From Flavobacterium sp. 90 (GTDB taxonomy: Bacteria > Bacteroidota > Bacteroidia > Flavobacteriales > Flavobacteriaceae), in contig NZ_SMGE01000001.1 in assembly GCF_004339525.1 (NCBI RefSeq), positions 3,038,001 to 3,102,000 of the forward strand: a stretch of 64,000 bases of DNA. Reading direction: 5' to 3'. Position 1 is the first letter of the stretch; the number at the start of each line of letters is the position of its first letter. Position numbers and translations under genes: made by a program. Positions 25,616-34,725 of the stretch are shown one piece after another. The notes below the pieces were generated by a model, which did not search any database, was not told where the DNA came from, and saw only the letters and a list, made by a program, of their open reading frames with translations.

Positions 25616-26037
25616 TTCCAAAAGTAATTGAAGGAGGTAATTTCTCAGATCATCGAGGAACTATTTCTTATGTTAATGATTTTAGGTTTGAGGATATTGA
25701 AAGATTTTACATAATTAGTAATTCTGAAGAGAATCCTGTTCGCGCTTGGCAAGGACATAAGTTGGACGCAAAAAATTTTTACTGTATCAGCGGATCGTTT
25801 AAAATTCATTTTGTTAAAATTGATAATTGGGAAAATCCGTCTAAAAATTTGAAAATAGAAACAATATTTGTTTCTGCCTCAGAAAGTAAGATTGTTCATA
25901 TACCAGCAGGATATGCAAATGCAATCGAATCATTAGAAAAAGATTCTAAATTAATCTCATTTTCTACTTTGCCATTAGCAAATGTTAAAGAAGATGATGC
26001 TCGTTATAGTGCTGATTATTGGAAAATTCATGAATAA
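25612..26037 (+). CDS. WxcM-like cupin-type sugar isomerase/epimerase
   Basis: A 141-residue small cupin of the WxcM-like/RmlC-related group often placed beside nucleotide-sugar aminotransferases. FSDHRGTISYVND at the N-terminus, AWQGHKLDAKNFYCISG and VHIPAGYANAIESLE give the two cupin-like blocks. It overlaps the UndP transferase by 4 bases and the aminotransferase by 8 bases, so all three are coupled. Its reaction is not known from sequence: it may be an epimerase or ketoisomerase on a 4-keto intermediate, or a non-catalytic partner. Confidence 0.68.
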   Translation: MIPKVIEGGNFSDHRGTISYVNDFRFEDIERFYIISNSEENPVRAWQGHKLDAKNFYCISGSFKIHFVKIDNWENPSKNLKIETIFVSASESKIVHIPAGYANAIESLEKDSKLISFSTLPLANVKEDDARYSADYWKIHE

Positions 26038-27175
26038 CAACAGAGTTTTTTTATCACTATCTCAACAAAGTGGTTTTGAACAAGGTTATGTTCAAAAGGC
26101 ATTAGATACTAATTGGATAACTTCAGGCGGACCAAATGTCTGCGAATTTGAAGAGAAATTAGAAAGTTATCTTGGTGATGAATCTTTAGCGATTGCTTTA
26201 AATTCGGGAACTTCGGCCATTCACTTAGCCTTGGTTTTACTGGGTGTCAAAACTGGAGATGAAGTGATTTGTCAAAGTATGACTTTTTCAGCTTCTGCCA
26301 ACCCTATTCTGTATCAAGGAGCAATTCCTGTTTTTGTTGATAGTGAATCTGAAACTTGGAATATTTGCCCGGAGAATCTCGAAATTGCAATAAAAGACAG
26401 AATCAAAAAAGGTAAAAAACCAAAAGCAATTATTGCTGTTCATATTTATGGGAATCCCTATAAAATTGATGAGATTCATTCTATAGCAGATAAATATCAA
26501 ATTCCAATTATTGAAGATAGTGCTGAAGCGCTTGGTAGTTCTTACAAAGGAAAAAAGTGCGGAACGTTTGGTGATTTTGGTGTTTTTTCATTTAATGGAA
26601 ACAAAATTATTACAGCTTCAAGCGGAGGAGTATTAATTACCAAATCAAAATCATTAAAAGAAAAAGCTGTTTTTTATGCCAATCAGTCAAAAGATAAAGC
26701 GGTGCATTATCAACATAGTGAAATTGGATACAATTATAGAATGAGCAACATCTGTGCTGGTATTGGTCTTGGACAAATGTCGATTTTGGAAAAAAATATT
26801 GCTGCCCGAAGGGAAATGAATTTTTTTTATGATGAAATTTATGATGAAATTTTCAACGTAAAATTATATAAAAATACGAATGAAGATTATTTCTCAAATT
26901 ATTGGTTAAGTGCAATCTTGATTGAACCTAATGTTGAAAATAATTTACAAAGAGAAAGCTTAAGAGATGCTTTTGAAAATGAAAACATTGAATCTCGTCC
27001 GTTATGGAAGCCTTTACATTTACAGCCGGTTTTTGAAAAATATCCCTATTATGGAAATAAAGTTGCAGAAGACTTATTCAGAAGAGGTTTATGTTTGCCT
27101 TCAGGATCAAATCTTACCGAGAATGATAAAAATAGAATCAAAGAGGTAATAAAAACTTTTTTTGAAAAAATATGA
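26030..27175 (+). CDS. pglE: PLP-dependent UDP-4-keto-6-deoxy-HexNAc aminotransferase (PglE-like)
   Basis: DegT/DnrJ/EryC1/StrS family enzyme. I use the ATG at 26030 (381 residues), overlapping the cupin stop, not the upstream start at 25982. The N-terminus reads LSLSQQSGFEQGYVQKAL, NSGTSAIHLAL binds the cofactor phosphate, EDSAEALGS has the PLP-contacting Asp, and the Schiff-base lysine is K192 in FNGNKIIT. The FNGNKIIT form matches PglE-type enzymes acting on UDP-2-acetamido-4-keto-2,6-dideoxyhexose. The PglF/CapD-type dehydratase at 29653 would supply the substrate. Confidence 0.85.
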   Translation: MNNNRVFLSLSQQSGFEQGYVQKALDTNWITSGGPNVCEFEEKLESYLGDESLAIALNSGTSAIHLALVLLGVKTGDEVICQSMTFSASANPILYQGAIPVFVDSESETWNICPENLEIAIKDRIKKGKKPKAIIAVHIYGNPYKIDEIHSIADKYQIPIIEDSAEALGSSYKGKKCGTFGDFGVFSFNGNKIITASSGGVLITKSKSLKEKAVFYANQSKDKAVHYQHSEIGYNYRMSNICAGIGLGQMSILEKNIAARREMNFFYDEIYDEIFNVKLYKNTNEDYFSNYWLSAILIEPNVENNLQRESLRDAFENENIESRPLWKPLHLQPVFEKYPYYGNKVAEDLFRRGLCLPSGSNLTENDKNRIKEVIKTFFEKI

Positions 27176-27198
27176 AATTTTAGACTTAGAAATATATT

Positions 27199-27747
27199 AT
27201 GAAGATAGAAAAAACATTTATAAAGGATTTAGTAGTGGTTGAACCTACAGTTTTTGGAGATGAGAGAGGTTATTTTTTTGAAGCTTACAGCAAGACCAAA
27301 TTTAGTGATTTAGGCATTAATATCGAGTTTGTACAGGACAATCAATCTTATTCTAAAAAAGGAACATTACGTGGTTTACATTATCAAAATCCTCCTTTTG
27401 CCCAAACAAAATTGGTACGTGTTTTAGAAGGAGAAATTATAGATGTTGCTGTAGATTTAAGAAAAGATTCTCCAACCTACGGAAAAGCATTTAGTGTTTT
27501 ATTATCTGCGGAAAATAAAAAACAATTATTGGTACCCCAAGGTTTTGCTCATGGATTTTCAGTAATAAGTGAAACGGCATCGGTAATGTACAAATGTGAT
27601 CAATTTTACAATAAGGCTTCTGAAGGAGGAATCAAATTTGATGATCCATCATTAAGCATTGATTGGGGAATCAGTTTAGAGGAAGCCATAGTTTCTGAAA
27701 AAGATCAAGTTCTTCCTTCTATTGATAATTGTAATAGTTTATTTTAA
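27199..27747 (+). CDS. rmlC: dTDP-4-dehydrorhamnose 3,5-epimerase
   Basis: A 182-residue cupin epimerase of dTDP-rhamnose synthesis. FGDERGYFFEAYS near residues 20-32, FVQDNQSYSKKGTLRG and the catalytic base His61 in RGLHYQ, the VAVDLRKDSPTYGK strand, and PQGFAHGF are all standard RmlC blocks. Length is normal. It overlaps rmlD by one base (TAATG). Confidence 0.95.
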   Translation: MKIEKTFIKDLVVVEPTVFGDERGYFFEAYSKTKFSDLGINIEFVQDNQSYSKKGTLRGLHYQNPPFAQTKLVRVLEGEIIDVAVDLRKDSPTYGKAFSVLLSAENKKQLLVPQGFAHGFSVISETASVMYKCDQFYNKASEGGIKFDDPSLSIDWGISLEEAIVSEKDQVLPSIDNCNSLF

Positions 27748-28592
27748 TGAAAAAGATTCTTGTAACAGGAGCTAATGGACAATTAGGGTCTGAACTGACA
27801 GTTTTATCTTCAAAATATCCACAATATGAATGGTGTTTTGCCAATAGAACAAAAATGACTTTGGATGATTTAGAACTGCTTCAAGTTCAGTTAAACGAAA
27901 TTAATCCTGATATTATTTTAAATTGTGGAGCTTACACTGCTGTGGATAAAGCGGAATCAGAAAAAGAGTTAGCTTTTAAAATAAATCATTTAGCTACAGA
28001 ATTAATTGCAAAATACGCGTTCAAGAGTAACGCAAAATTAATTCATATATCTACAGACTATGTTTTTGACGGATCCTCTTCTGTTGCTTTAAATGAAGAA
28101 GCAGAAACTAATCCAATTAATATTTATGGAGCTAGTAAGAGAGAAGGAGAAGTAGGATGTTTGAAAGAGAATCCAAATTCAATAATAATTAGAACTTCTT
28201 GGGTTTATAGCAAGTTTGGAAACAATTTTGTTAAAACCATGCAACGATTGATGCAGGAAAGAGAAGCTATTAATGTAGTAAATGATCAAATAGGTTCTCC
28301 AACTTATGCCGCAGATTTAGCTCAGGCATTAATGGATATAGTTGAATCTTCGAATTGGATTCCAGGAATCTATAATTATTCAAACGAAGGTGAAATAAGC
28401 TGGTATGATTTTGCGTTGGCAATAAATGAGCTCGGAGGATATAATTGTAATGTTGGTGGAATTCCATCATCCTCTTATCCAACGCCAGCGAAACGACCAG
28501 AATTTTCTTTATTGGATAAGTCAAAAATTAAGTCAGTTTATAATTTGAATATTCCAAATTATAAAGAAAGTTTAAAACTAATGTTTGTATAA
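27747..28592 (+). CDS. rmlD: dTDP-4-dehydrorhamnose reductase
   Basis: A 281-residue SDR giving dTDP-L-rhamnose. The N-terminus VTGANGQLGSEL binds NADPH, the substrate block is STDYVFDG starting at residue 102, and YGASKREGE holds the Tyr/Lys pair. RTSWVYSKFGNNFVKTM and DQIGSPTYAADLAQA are further RmlD signatures. The start codon shares its A with the stop of rmlC. A 90-base gap separates it from rmlA. Confidence 0.95.
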   Translation: MKKILVTGANGQLGSELTVLSSKYPQYEWCFANRTKMTLDDLELLQVQLNEINPDIILNCGAYTAVDKAESEKELAFKINHLATELIAKYAFKSNAKLIHISTDYVFDGSSSVALNEEAETNPINIYGASKREGEVGCLKENPNSIIIRTSWVYSKFGNNFVKTMQRLMQEREAINVVNDQIGSPTYAADLAQALMDIVESSNWIPGIYNYSNEGEISWYDFALAINELGGYNCNVGGIPSSSYPTPAKRPEFSLLDKSKIKSVYNLNIPNYKESLKLMFV

Positions 28593-28682
28593 AGTAAGAA
28601 TGATTTTAAGATTTAGACCGGGCGTATTTTTATAAAAATGAACGTTACGGCACAACTATTTTAAATCGAATATAAAAAAAAT

Positions 28683-29567
28683 ATGAAGGGAATTATTTTA
28701 GCAGGAGGGTCAGGTACTCGTTTACATCCTCTAACACTTGCAATGAGTAAGCAAATGATGCCGGTTTATGATAAACCTATGATTTATTATCCGTTATCAA
28801 CTTTGATGATGTCCGGAATTAATGAAATATTAATTATTTCTACTCCGCATGATTTGCCAAATTTTAAAAAATTACTTGGCGATGGTTCTACCTTGGGTTG
28901 TAAATTTAGTTATGCAGAGCAGGCTATTCCAAATGGTCTTGCACAAGCTTTTGTAATTGGAGAGGAGTTTATAGGTACTGATGATGTGGCTTTAATTTTG
29001 GGAGATAATATATTTTTTGGTTCAAATATGCAAGAGCTCCTAAAATCAAATACAAAACCAAAAGGCGGAGTCGTTTTTGCATATCATGTTTCAGATCCGG
29101 AGCGTTATGGGGTTGTAGAGTTTGATGAGAATTTAAAAGCAATTTCAATTGAAGAAAAACCAGAAGAACCTAAATCAAGTTATGCTGTTCCTGGATTATA
29201 TTTTTATGACAATTCAGTTGTAGATATTGCCAAAAATATCAAAGCTAGTGCCCGTGGAGAATATGAAATTACTGATGTGAATAAAGTATACTTAGAAAGG
29301 GAAGCTTTAAAAGTTGGTATTTTAAGCAGGGGGACAGCATGGTTAGATACAGGAACTTTTAATAGTTTGATGCAAGCTGGGCAATTTGTTCAGGTACTTG
29401 AAGAAAGACAAGGTTTAAAAGTGGGTTGTATTGAAGAAATTGCCTGGAGACAGGGATTCATAAATGATGCTCAACTGGAAGAATTAGCGCTTCCTTTAGT
29501 CAAATCTGGATATGGATCTTATTTAATAGAATTTTTGAAACAAAAGAAAAAAGGCGTTAAATTGTAA
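28683..29567 (+). CDS. rmlA: Glucose-1-phosphate thymidylyltransferase
   Basis: A 294-residue nucleotidyltransferase making dTDP-glucose. [13 protein letters not shown] begins at residue 6 and ends in the substrate loop, [18 protein letters not shown] follows, LGDNIFFG holds the metal-binding Asp, and [20 protein letters not shown] is a normal RmlA block. It starts the dTDP-sugar supply for both rhamnose and, through rmlB and wecE, Fuc4N. With rmlB 20 kb upstream, the rml set is split as C-D-A plus a distant B. Confidence 0.95.
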   Translation: MKGIILAGGSGTRLHPLTLAMSKQMMPVYDKPMIYYPLSTLMMSGINEILIISTPHDLPNFKKLLGDGSTLGCKFSYAEQAIPNGLAQAFVIGEEFIGTDDVALILGDNIFFGSNMQELLKSNTKPKGGVVFAYHVSDPERYGVVEFDENLKAISIEEKPEEPKSSYAVPGLYFYDNSVVDIAKNIKASARGEYEITDVNKVYLEREALKVGILSRGTAWLDTGTFNSLMQAGQFVQVLEERQGLKVGCIEEIAWRQGFINDAQLEELALPLVKSGYGSYLIEFLKQKKKGVKL

Positions 29568-29606
29568 TTTACACTTGATAAATAATTTTTTAAAACCTTT
29601 AATTCG

Positions 29607-29614
29607 TATTTTTG
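29607..29614 (+). promoter_or_regulatory. Isolated -7 promoter-like element before capD
   Basis: TATTTTTG matches the TAnnTTTG consensus 39 bases before the TTG start of the dehydratase gene, but no TTG/TTTG lies at the usual -33 distance. In an AT-rich gap such a match can arise by chance, so this is only a candidate internal promoter. Confidence 0.25.
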
Positions 29615-29652
29615 TAAGCCATACAAAGTTTATATAATTAAACTGAACCAAA

Positions 29653-31620
29653 TTGAATACAGATAAGACAAACCAAATAGCCTCTTTATTGCTTAATTCT
29701 TTCTCACCAAGAAATTTGAGAGCAAGCATTAATAACCTAAGTTATTTGCCAAGATGGATCATTATTGCAATAGATATAATGGTTCTTATTTTTGCATTTA
29801 CATTTACTTATATGCTGTTTGAAGGTACAGCTTTAGGTTATATCATTACGTCTCATCATTTTTATTTTGTATCGAGTCTAATTGTTGTAAACATATTTTT
29901 CTTTTGGTTATTTAGAACATATTCAGGTATTATTAGACACTCTTCCTATATCGACGCAATAAAATTGCTGTTTTCTCAAATGTCAGTTTTAGTGTTTTTT
30001 TTATTTTTCAATTTAGTTTTTGAATTATATACAGGACATAAAGCGTTTTTAAATACAGCTCTATTTATTAATTTAGTACTGTCATTTTGCGGTTTATTTT
30101 TATATCGCGTTGTTGTAAAACAAACTTTCGAATTATATTTTTCAGAGAAAACTAATTCTAAATTAATTAGAACAGTTATCTACGGTACAGATGCAAATGC
30201 AATTTCAGTAGCAAATGCATTGAAATTTGAAACCCCTTCACGATTTAAAATTGTTGGTTTTGTTGATAAGAATAATCAAAATGCATCTAAGCGAATGCTG
30301 GATTTGCCAATTTTGATTTTAAGAAAAAAATTGCCCGCTTTAATGCGTTCTGTAGCCGCAGAAGGTGTCATTATTGCCGATAAAAGTTTATCTAAAGATG
30401 AGCAATTAATTATTGTTGATCAATGTTTAGAATTCAACTATAGGGTTTATACAGTTCCGCTTATTTCGGATTGGGAAAATCAAAAGGAAATTTCTCAAAA
30501 AGTAAAAAACATACAAATTGAGGATCTACTTGAAAGAAAACCAATTGTTTTAGATAGTAAATCAATTTCAAAACAATTAAAAGATAAAACTGTTCTTATT
30601 ACTGGTGCTGCCGGATCAATTGGTAGTGAAATAGTAAGACAGGTATTAGGTTTCAATCCTAAAATGGTCATTATTTTAGACCATGCCGAAACACCACTTC
30701 ATAATTTGTGTTTGGAAACTTTAGCAATAGGTTCTGCATCAAAAATTGTTGCAGTAATTGCTGATGTAAAAAGTAAAAAGGCACTGGAGAAAGTTTTTAA
30801 AAATTATAATCCACATGTTGTTTTTCATGCAGCTGCATATAAACATGTTCCATTGATGGAAGAAAATCCTTCACAGGCTATTTTAACAAATATTAAAGGC
30901 ACTAAAAATCTAGCTGATTTATCTTGTAAATATCATGTTAGAAAATTTGTTATGGTTTCAACAGATAAAGCTGTTAACCCAAGCAATGTCATGGGAGCCA
31001 GTAAGCGTATAGCTGAAAAATATGTGCAGTCTTTGTATTTAAAAAATCAAAAGGAAAATACCGAAGTTGTAACAAAGTTTATCACAACACGTTTTGGGAA
31101 TGTTTTGGGATCAAACGGATCAGTTGTTCCATTGTTTACGAAACAAATTGCTGAAGGAGGTCCGGTTACTATCACACATCAGGACATTATTCGCTATTTT
31201 ATGACTATTCCAGAAGCTTGTCAATTAGTTTTAGAAGCGGGTGCAATGGGTAATGGAGGCGAAATTTATATTTTCGATATGGGTAAACCAGTTCGTATTA
31301 TTGATTTGGCGAAAAAAATGATCAAATTAGCCGGATTTATTCCAGACAAAGAAATCAAGATAAAAATTGTTGGTTTAAGACCAGGTGAAAAACTTTATGA
31401 AGAATTATTAAATGATACTTCTAAAACATTGCCAACCTACCATAATAAAATTATGATTGCACAGGAAATTCAGGATGAATATGAAAATCTTCATACTGAG
31501 ATTGAGGAATTAATAGGGATCGCAGATTTTTATGATAATGATGATATTGTTGCTAAAATGAAAAAAATTGTCCCGGAATTTAAAAGTATGAATTCGGCTT
31601 TTGAAGTTTTAGATAAATAA
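29653..31620 (+). CDS. pglF: Membrane-bound UDP-GlcNAc 4,6-dehydratase (PglF/CapD/WbpM family)
   Basis: A 655-residue enzyme with about four N-terminal membrane helices (residues 35-155), a CoA-binding-like Rossmann region near 170-290 and a C-terminal SDR domain. The SDR has TGAAGSIGSEI from residue 317, STDKAVNP from 436 and an MxxxK pair (M447/K451) in place of YxxxK, the pattern of PglF/FlaA1-type dehydratases. The start must be TTG: upstream in frame there is a stop, and the next ATG would cut into the first helix. It makes the UDP-4-keto-6-deoxy-HexNAc used by PglE at 26030. Confidence 0.9.
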   Translation: MNTDKTNQIASLLLNSFSPRNLRASINNLSYLPRWIIIAIDIMVLIFAFTFTYMLFEGTALGYIITSHHFYFVSSLIVVNIFFFWLFRTYSGIIRHSSYIDAIKLLFSQMSVLVFFLFFNLVFELYTGHKAFLNTALFINLVLSFCGLFLYRVVVKQTFELYFSEKTNSKLIRTVIYGTDANAISVANALKFETPSRFKIVGFVDKNNQNASKRMLDLPILILRKKLPALMRSVAAEGVIIADKSLSKDEQLIIVDQCLEFNYRVYTVPLISDWENQKEISQKVKNIQIEDLLERKPIVLDSKSISKQLKDKTVLITGAAGSIGSEIVRQVLGFNPKMVIILDHAETPLHNLCLETLAIGSASKIVAVIADVKSKKALEKVFKNYNPHVVFHAAAYKHVPLMEENPSQAILTNIKGTKNLADLSCKYHVRKFVMVSTDKAVNPSNVMGASKRIAEKYVQSLYLKNQKENTEVVTKFITTRFGNVLGSNGSVVPLFTKQIAEGGPVTITHQDIIRYFMTIPEACQLVLEAGAMGNGGEIYIFDMGKPVRIIDLAKKMIKLAGFIPDKEIKIKIVGLRPGEKLYEELLNDTSKTLPTYHNKIMIAQEIQDEYENLHTEIEELIGIADFYDNDDIVAKMKKIVPEFKSMNSAFEVLDK

Positions 31621-31664
31621 AATTTATAAAGCAGAATTATATATAATTCAAAATATAGAAAAGT

Positions 31665-31701
31665 AAAAGGTGTTTTTTTAAAAACGCCTTTTTGTTTTTT
31701 T
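31665..31701 (+). terminator. Intrinsic terminator ending the Wzx/Wzy-type block
   Basis: AAAAGGTGTTTTT (31665-31677) pairs with AAAAACGCCTTTT (31680-31692) with one G-U pair; the terminal A-T pairs probably open to form the loop. A T-rich run follows to 31701. It lies 45 bases after the pglF stop and marks a boundary before the ABC-exporter genes. Confidence 0.75.
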
Positions 31702-31768
31702 AGTAATTTATAAACGAATAAAAATCTTGTTAATTTGAAAAACAACGATGGTTAGGTCATTTATACAA

Positions 31769-31776
31769 TAGATTTG
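31769..31776 (+). promoter_or_regulatory. Candidate -7 element before wzm
   Basis: TAGATTTG fits TAnnTTTG and lies 62 bases before the wzm ATG and just past the intrinsic terminator, where a new promoter is expected. The nearest upstream TTTG (31734-31737) is about 31 bases away, longer than the usual spacing, so support is partial. Confidence 0.35.
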
Positions 31777-31837
31777 TGAAAATATTTTTATTAAATAAAT
31801 AAAATTCCGGAGCATTAATTGTTAGGAAATATAAAAA

Positions 31838-32704
31838 ATGAATACTACAAATAATACCAATCAATGGCTGTTTGAAATAACGCCAAAAAATAAGTTCTTC
31901 TCATTAAATCTTAGAGAAGTTTGGCAATATAGAGATTTACTGTTTCTGTTTGTTAAACGAGATGTAATAACAGTATATAAACAAACTATTTTAGGGCCGT
32001 TATGGTATTTAATTCAGCCTTTGTTTACTTCTATAACATTTACTATAATATTTAATAATGTTGCCGGAATTAATACTGGATCTGTTCCTCCATTTTTATT
32101 TAACTTAGCTGGAATTACAGTCTGGAATTATTTTACAGCTTGCCTTAATGGTACTTCGGACACATTTAAGGCCAATGCAGGAATATTTGGTAAAGTTTAT
32201 TTTCCTAGAATTATTACTCCTTTATCGGTAGTTATTTCTACCTTGATCAAATTCGGAATCCAATTTCTGATTTTTATAGTTTTTTATATTTTCTATTATT
32301 TTAATGGAGCTAATTTGTCTATAAATAGTTCAATTTTATTTTTCCCTATTTTGATTATAATTATGGGAATTTTAGGTTTAGGACTAGGAATGTTAATTTC
32401 TGCTATGGTCACAAAATATAGAGATTTTAGTAATTTAATTGGTTTTGGTATACAACTGCTGATGTATTTATCTGCAGTTATGTATCCTATGGAATTAATC
32501 AAAGAAAAAATACCAAAGTATGGATGGATAGTTGATTATAATCCTTTAGCATATGTAATTGAAACTAGTAGATATATGCTTTTGAATGTAGGCCAAATTT
32601 CCATTTTGGGATTAGTTTATACATTGGGAATAACAATTGTCATATTTTTTATAGGCCTTTTAGTTTTTAATAAAACAGAAAAAAGCTTTATCGATACTGT
32701 TTAG
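31838..32704 (+). CDS. wzm: ABC polysaccharide exporter permease
   Basis: A 288-residue ABC-2 type permease (Wzm/KpsM/TagG family). The N-terminal cytoplasmic part LREVWQYRDLLFLFVKRDV and the QTILGPLWYLIQPL segment precede about six membrane helices, and YNPLAYVIETSRYMLL sits before the last ones, as in O-antigen exporters. The ATP-binding partner follows after 48 bases. It would move a completed, lipid-linked polysaccharide across the inner membrane, a route different from the wzx/wzy route upstream. Confidence 0.92.
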   Translation: MNTTNNTNQWLFEITPKNKFFSLNLREVWQYRDLLFLFVKRDVITVYKQTILGPLWYLIQPLFTSITFTIIFNNVAGINTGSVPPFLFNLAGITVWNYFTACLNGTSDTFKANAGIFGKVYFPRIITPLSVVISTLIKFGIQFLIFIVFYIFYYFNGANLSINSSILFFPILIIIMGILGLGLGMLISAMVTKYRDFSNLIGFGIQLLMYLSAVMYPMELIKEKIPKYGWIVDYNPLAYVIETSRYMLLNVGQISILGLVYTLGITIVIFFIGLLVFNKTEKSFIDTV

Positions 32705-32752
32705 TTTTTTAGCTAAAAATCGCAATTCAAAATTTATAATTACATTTTACAA

Positions 32753-34030
32753 TTGGAAAAAGATATTATTTTAAAAGCCGAAAATATTTCTAAACAATAT
32801 CGTTTGGGACAAGTAGGGACTGGTACATTAAGTCATGATTTAAATCGATGGTGGCATCAAGTAAGAGGAAAGGAAAATCCATACTTAAAGATTGGAGATA
32901 TAAATGATAGATCAACAAAAGGAACCTCTGATTATGTTTGGGCTTTACAGGATATTAATTTTGAAGTTGAGCGTGGAGAAGTTTTAGGAATTATTGGTAA
33001 AAATGGTGCAGGAAAATCAACACTTTTAAAAATATTATCTAAAGTCACCGCTCCAACGACCGGAAGTATTAAATCACGTGGAAGAATAGCATCTTTGTTA
33101 GAAGTTGGTACCGGTTTTCATGGGGAAATGACAGGTCGTGAAAATATCTTTTTGAATGGTGCTATTTTAGGTATGACCAAGAAAGAAATTACTTCAAAAT
33201 TAGAGGAAATTATTGAATTCTCAGGTTGTGAGCGTTATATAGATACTCCCGTAAAAAGGTATAGTAGCGGAATGACAGTTCGTTTAGCATTTGCTGTGGC
33301 AGCTTTTTTAGAACCAGAGGTTTTGGTTGTCGATGAAGTTTTGGCAGTTGGTGATGCTGAGTTTCAGAAAAAAGCTATTGGTAAAATGCAGGATATTTCT
33401 AGAGAAGGAGGAAGGACAGTTTTATTTGTGAGTCATAATATGGCTGCTATAGAAACACTGTGTACGCGAGTCATTAGTATGAATAACGGGTCCATTTTTG
33501 AAAATGGAGCACCTACTAAGGTAATTTCAAACTATTTGCAGAGTAGTTCGTTTTCTGAACGTAAGATAAGTTATGATTCTCTTAGTGATGCCAAAGGGAA
33601 TGAAAATATTAGAATTATGTATGCTGCAATCGAAAATGCTTCATCAATAGATGTAAATGATATTATCGATGTAACTTCATCCATTAATTTTAGATTGAAA
33701 ATTGTCAATACAACAGAGAAAGAAAGAATTTCTGTTGGATTTGATTTGCGAACTATAAAAGGAGATATCGTTTTTGGTTCGGCTAATAAATTTGATTGTA
33801 GTATTGGCAAAGTTGTAGAGATTAATTGTCAAATTCCTGCTAATTTCATGAATGATGATGTTTACCAAATACACTGTTATTTTCATACAAATGAAATGCA
33901 ATCTTTGTTTTTTGACCAAGAGTTGTTAACTTTTGAAGTAAAAGATGTAAAGAGGGATTCAGGTTATTTGGGGAAAATAAATGGATTTATTAGACCTTCT
34001 TTACCTTGGACAATTAAAAATGAAATTTAA
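32753..34030 (+). CDS. wzt: ABC polysaccharide exporter ATPase with C-terminal domain
   Basis: A 425-residue Wzt. The nucleotide-binding domain has Walker A GKNGAGKST at residues 82-90, the shortened signature YSSGM near 170 and Walker B VLVVDEVLAVGD near 190-201. An insertion at about residues 20-60 (WWHQVRGKENPYLKIGD) is common in Bacteroidetes Wzt. A beta-rich domain of about 160 residues follows (265-425), like the domain that in some Wzt proteins recognises the modified end of the glycan. The start is TTG: an in-frame stop lies about 13 codons upstream and no suitable ATG is available. Confidence 0.92.
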   Translation: MEKDIILKAENISKQYRLGQVGTGTLSHDLNRWWHQVRGKENPYLKIGDINDRSTKGTSDYVWALQDINFEVERGEVLGIIGKNGAGKSTLLKILSKVTAPTTGSIKSRGRIASLLEVGTGFHGEMTGRENIFLNGAILGMTKKEITSKLEEIIEFSGCERYIDTPVKRYSSGMTVRLAFAVAAFLEPEVLVVDEVLAVGDAEFQKKAIGKMQDISREGGRTVLFVSHNMAAIETLCTRVISMNNGSIFENGAPTKVISNYLQSSSFSERKISYDSLSDAKGNENIRIMYAAIENASSIDVNDIIDVTSSINFRLKIVNTTEKERISVGFDLRTIKGDIVFGSANKFDCSIGKVVEINCQIPANFMNDDVYQIHCYFHTNEMQSLFFDQELLTFEVKDVKRDSGYLGKINGFIRPSLPWTIKNEI

Positions 34031-34032
34031 AA

Positions 34033-34725
34033 ATGAAGAATATTCTAATTACCCAATCAAATTATATACCATGGAAAGGATATTTTGATGCTATTTCACT
34101 AGCAGATGAATTTGTGATATATGATGATATGCAATTTACCAGAAGGGATTGGAGAAACAGGAATATAATAAGAACTTCTAATGGGAATAAATGGTTAACA
34201 ATTCCTGTTGAAGTCAAGGGAAAATATTTTCAAAAGATAAATGAAACCAAAATATCTGATAAGAATTGGAATAAGGATCATTGGAATATTATAAAGCAAA
34301 ATTATAGTAAAGCTAGAAGGTTTTTAGATTTTAAAGATTTTTTTGAAGATCTATACTTAAATTCTACGTCACTTTATCTTTCGGAAATAAACTTTAGATT
34401 TATTTTTGCTATTTGTGAAATATTGAAGATTCAAACTAATTTCCGTTTTTCCTCTGAATTTGAACTTAAAAATGAACGCTCAGAGCGATTATTAGATATT
34501 TGTTTAAATTTAAATGGTACAGATTATTATTCAGGGCCTGCTGCTAAAGCATATATGAATGAACAAATTTTTGATAAGGAAGGAGTGAAAATTCATTATA
34601 TTGATTATTCAAATTATCCAGAGTACCATCAAATGCATGAGCCATTTGAACATTCTGTTTCTATTTTGGACTTAATCTTTAACGAAGGGTCTAATTCTAA
34701 AGATTTTTTAAAATTTAATAAATGA
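34033..34725 (+). CDS. WbqC-family protein
   Basis: A 230-residue member of the WbqC-like family, found in many O-antigen loci. The N-terminus ITQSNYIPWKGYFDAIS, then YDDMQFTRRDWRNRN and WLTIPV, and the late GTDYYSGPAAKAYM and HEPFEHSVSILDLIFNEG are the family's conserved blocks. Its biochemical role is not settled; links to aminosugar or amide formation have been suggested from context. Here it begins two bases after wzt and overlaps the acetyltransferase gene by 4 bases, in the Fuc4NAc cluster. Confidence 0.85.
   Translation: MKNILITQSNYIPWKGYFDAISLADEFVIYDDMQFTRRDWRNRNIIRTSNGNKWLTIPVEVKGKYFQKINETKISDKNWNKDHWNIIKQNYSKARRFLDFKDFFEDLYLNSTSLYLSEINFRFIFAICEILKIQTNFRFSSEFELKNERSERLLDICLNLNGTDYYSGPAAKAYMNEQIFDKEGVKIHYIDYSNYPEYHQMHEPFEHSVSILDLIFNEGSNSKDFLKFNK

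Noticed and set aside
25982..26029. Upstream start for the PglE-like aminotransferase
   Set aside because: It lies deep inside the cupin gene and adds 16 residues not expected for the family; the ATG at 26030 overlaps the cupin stop in the usual way.
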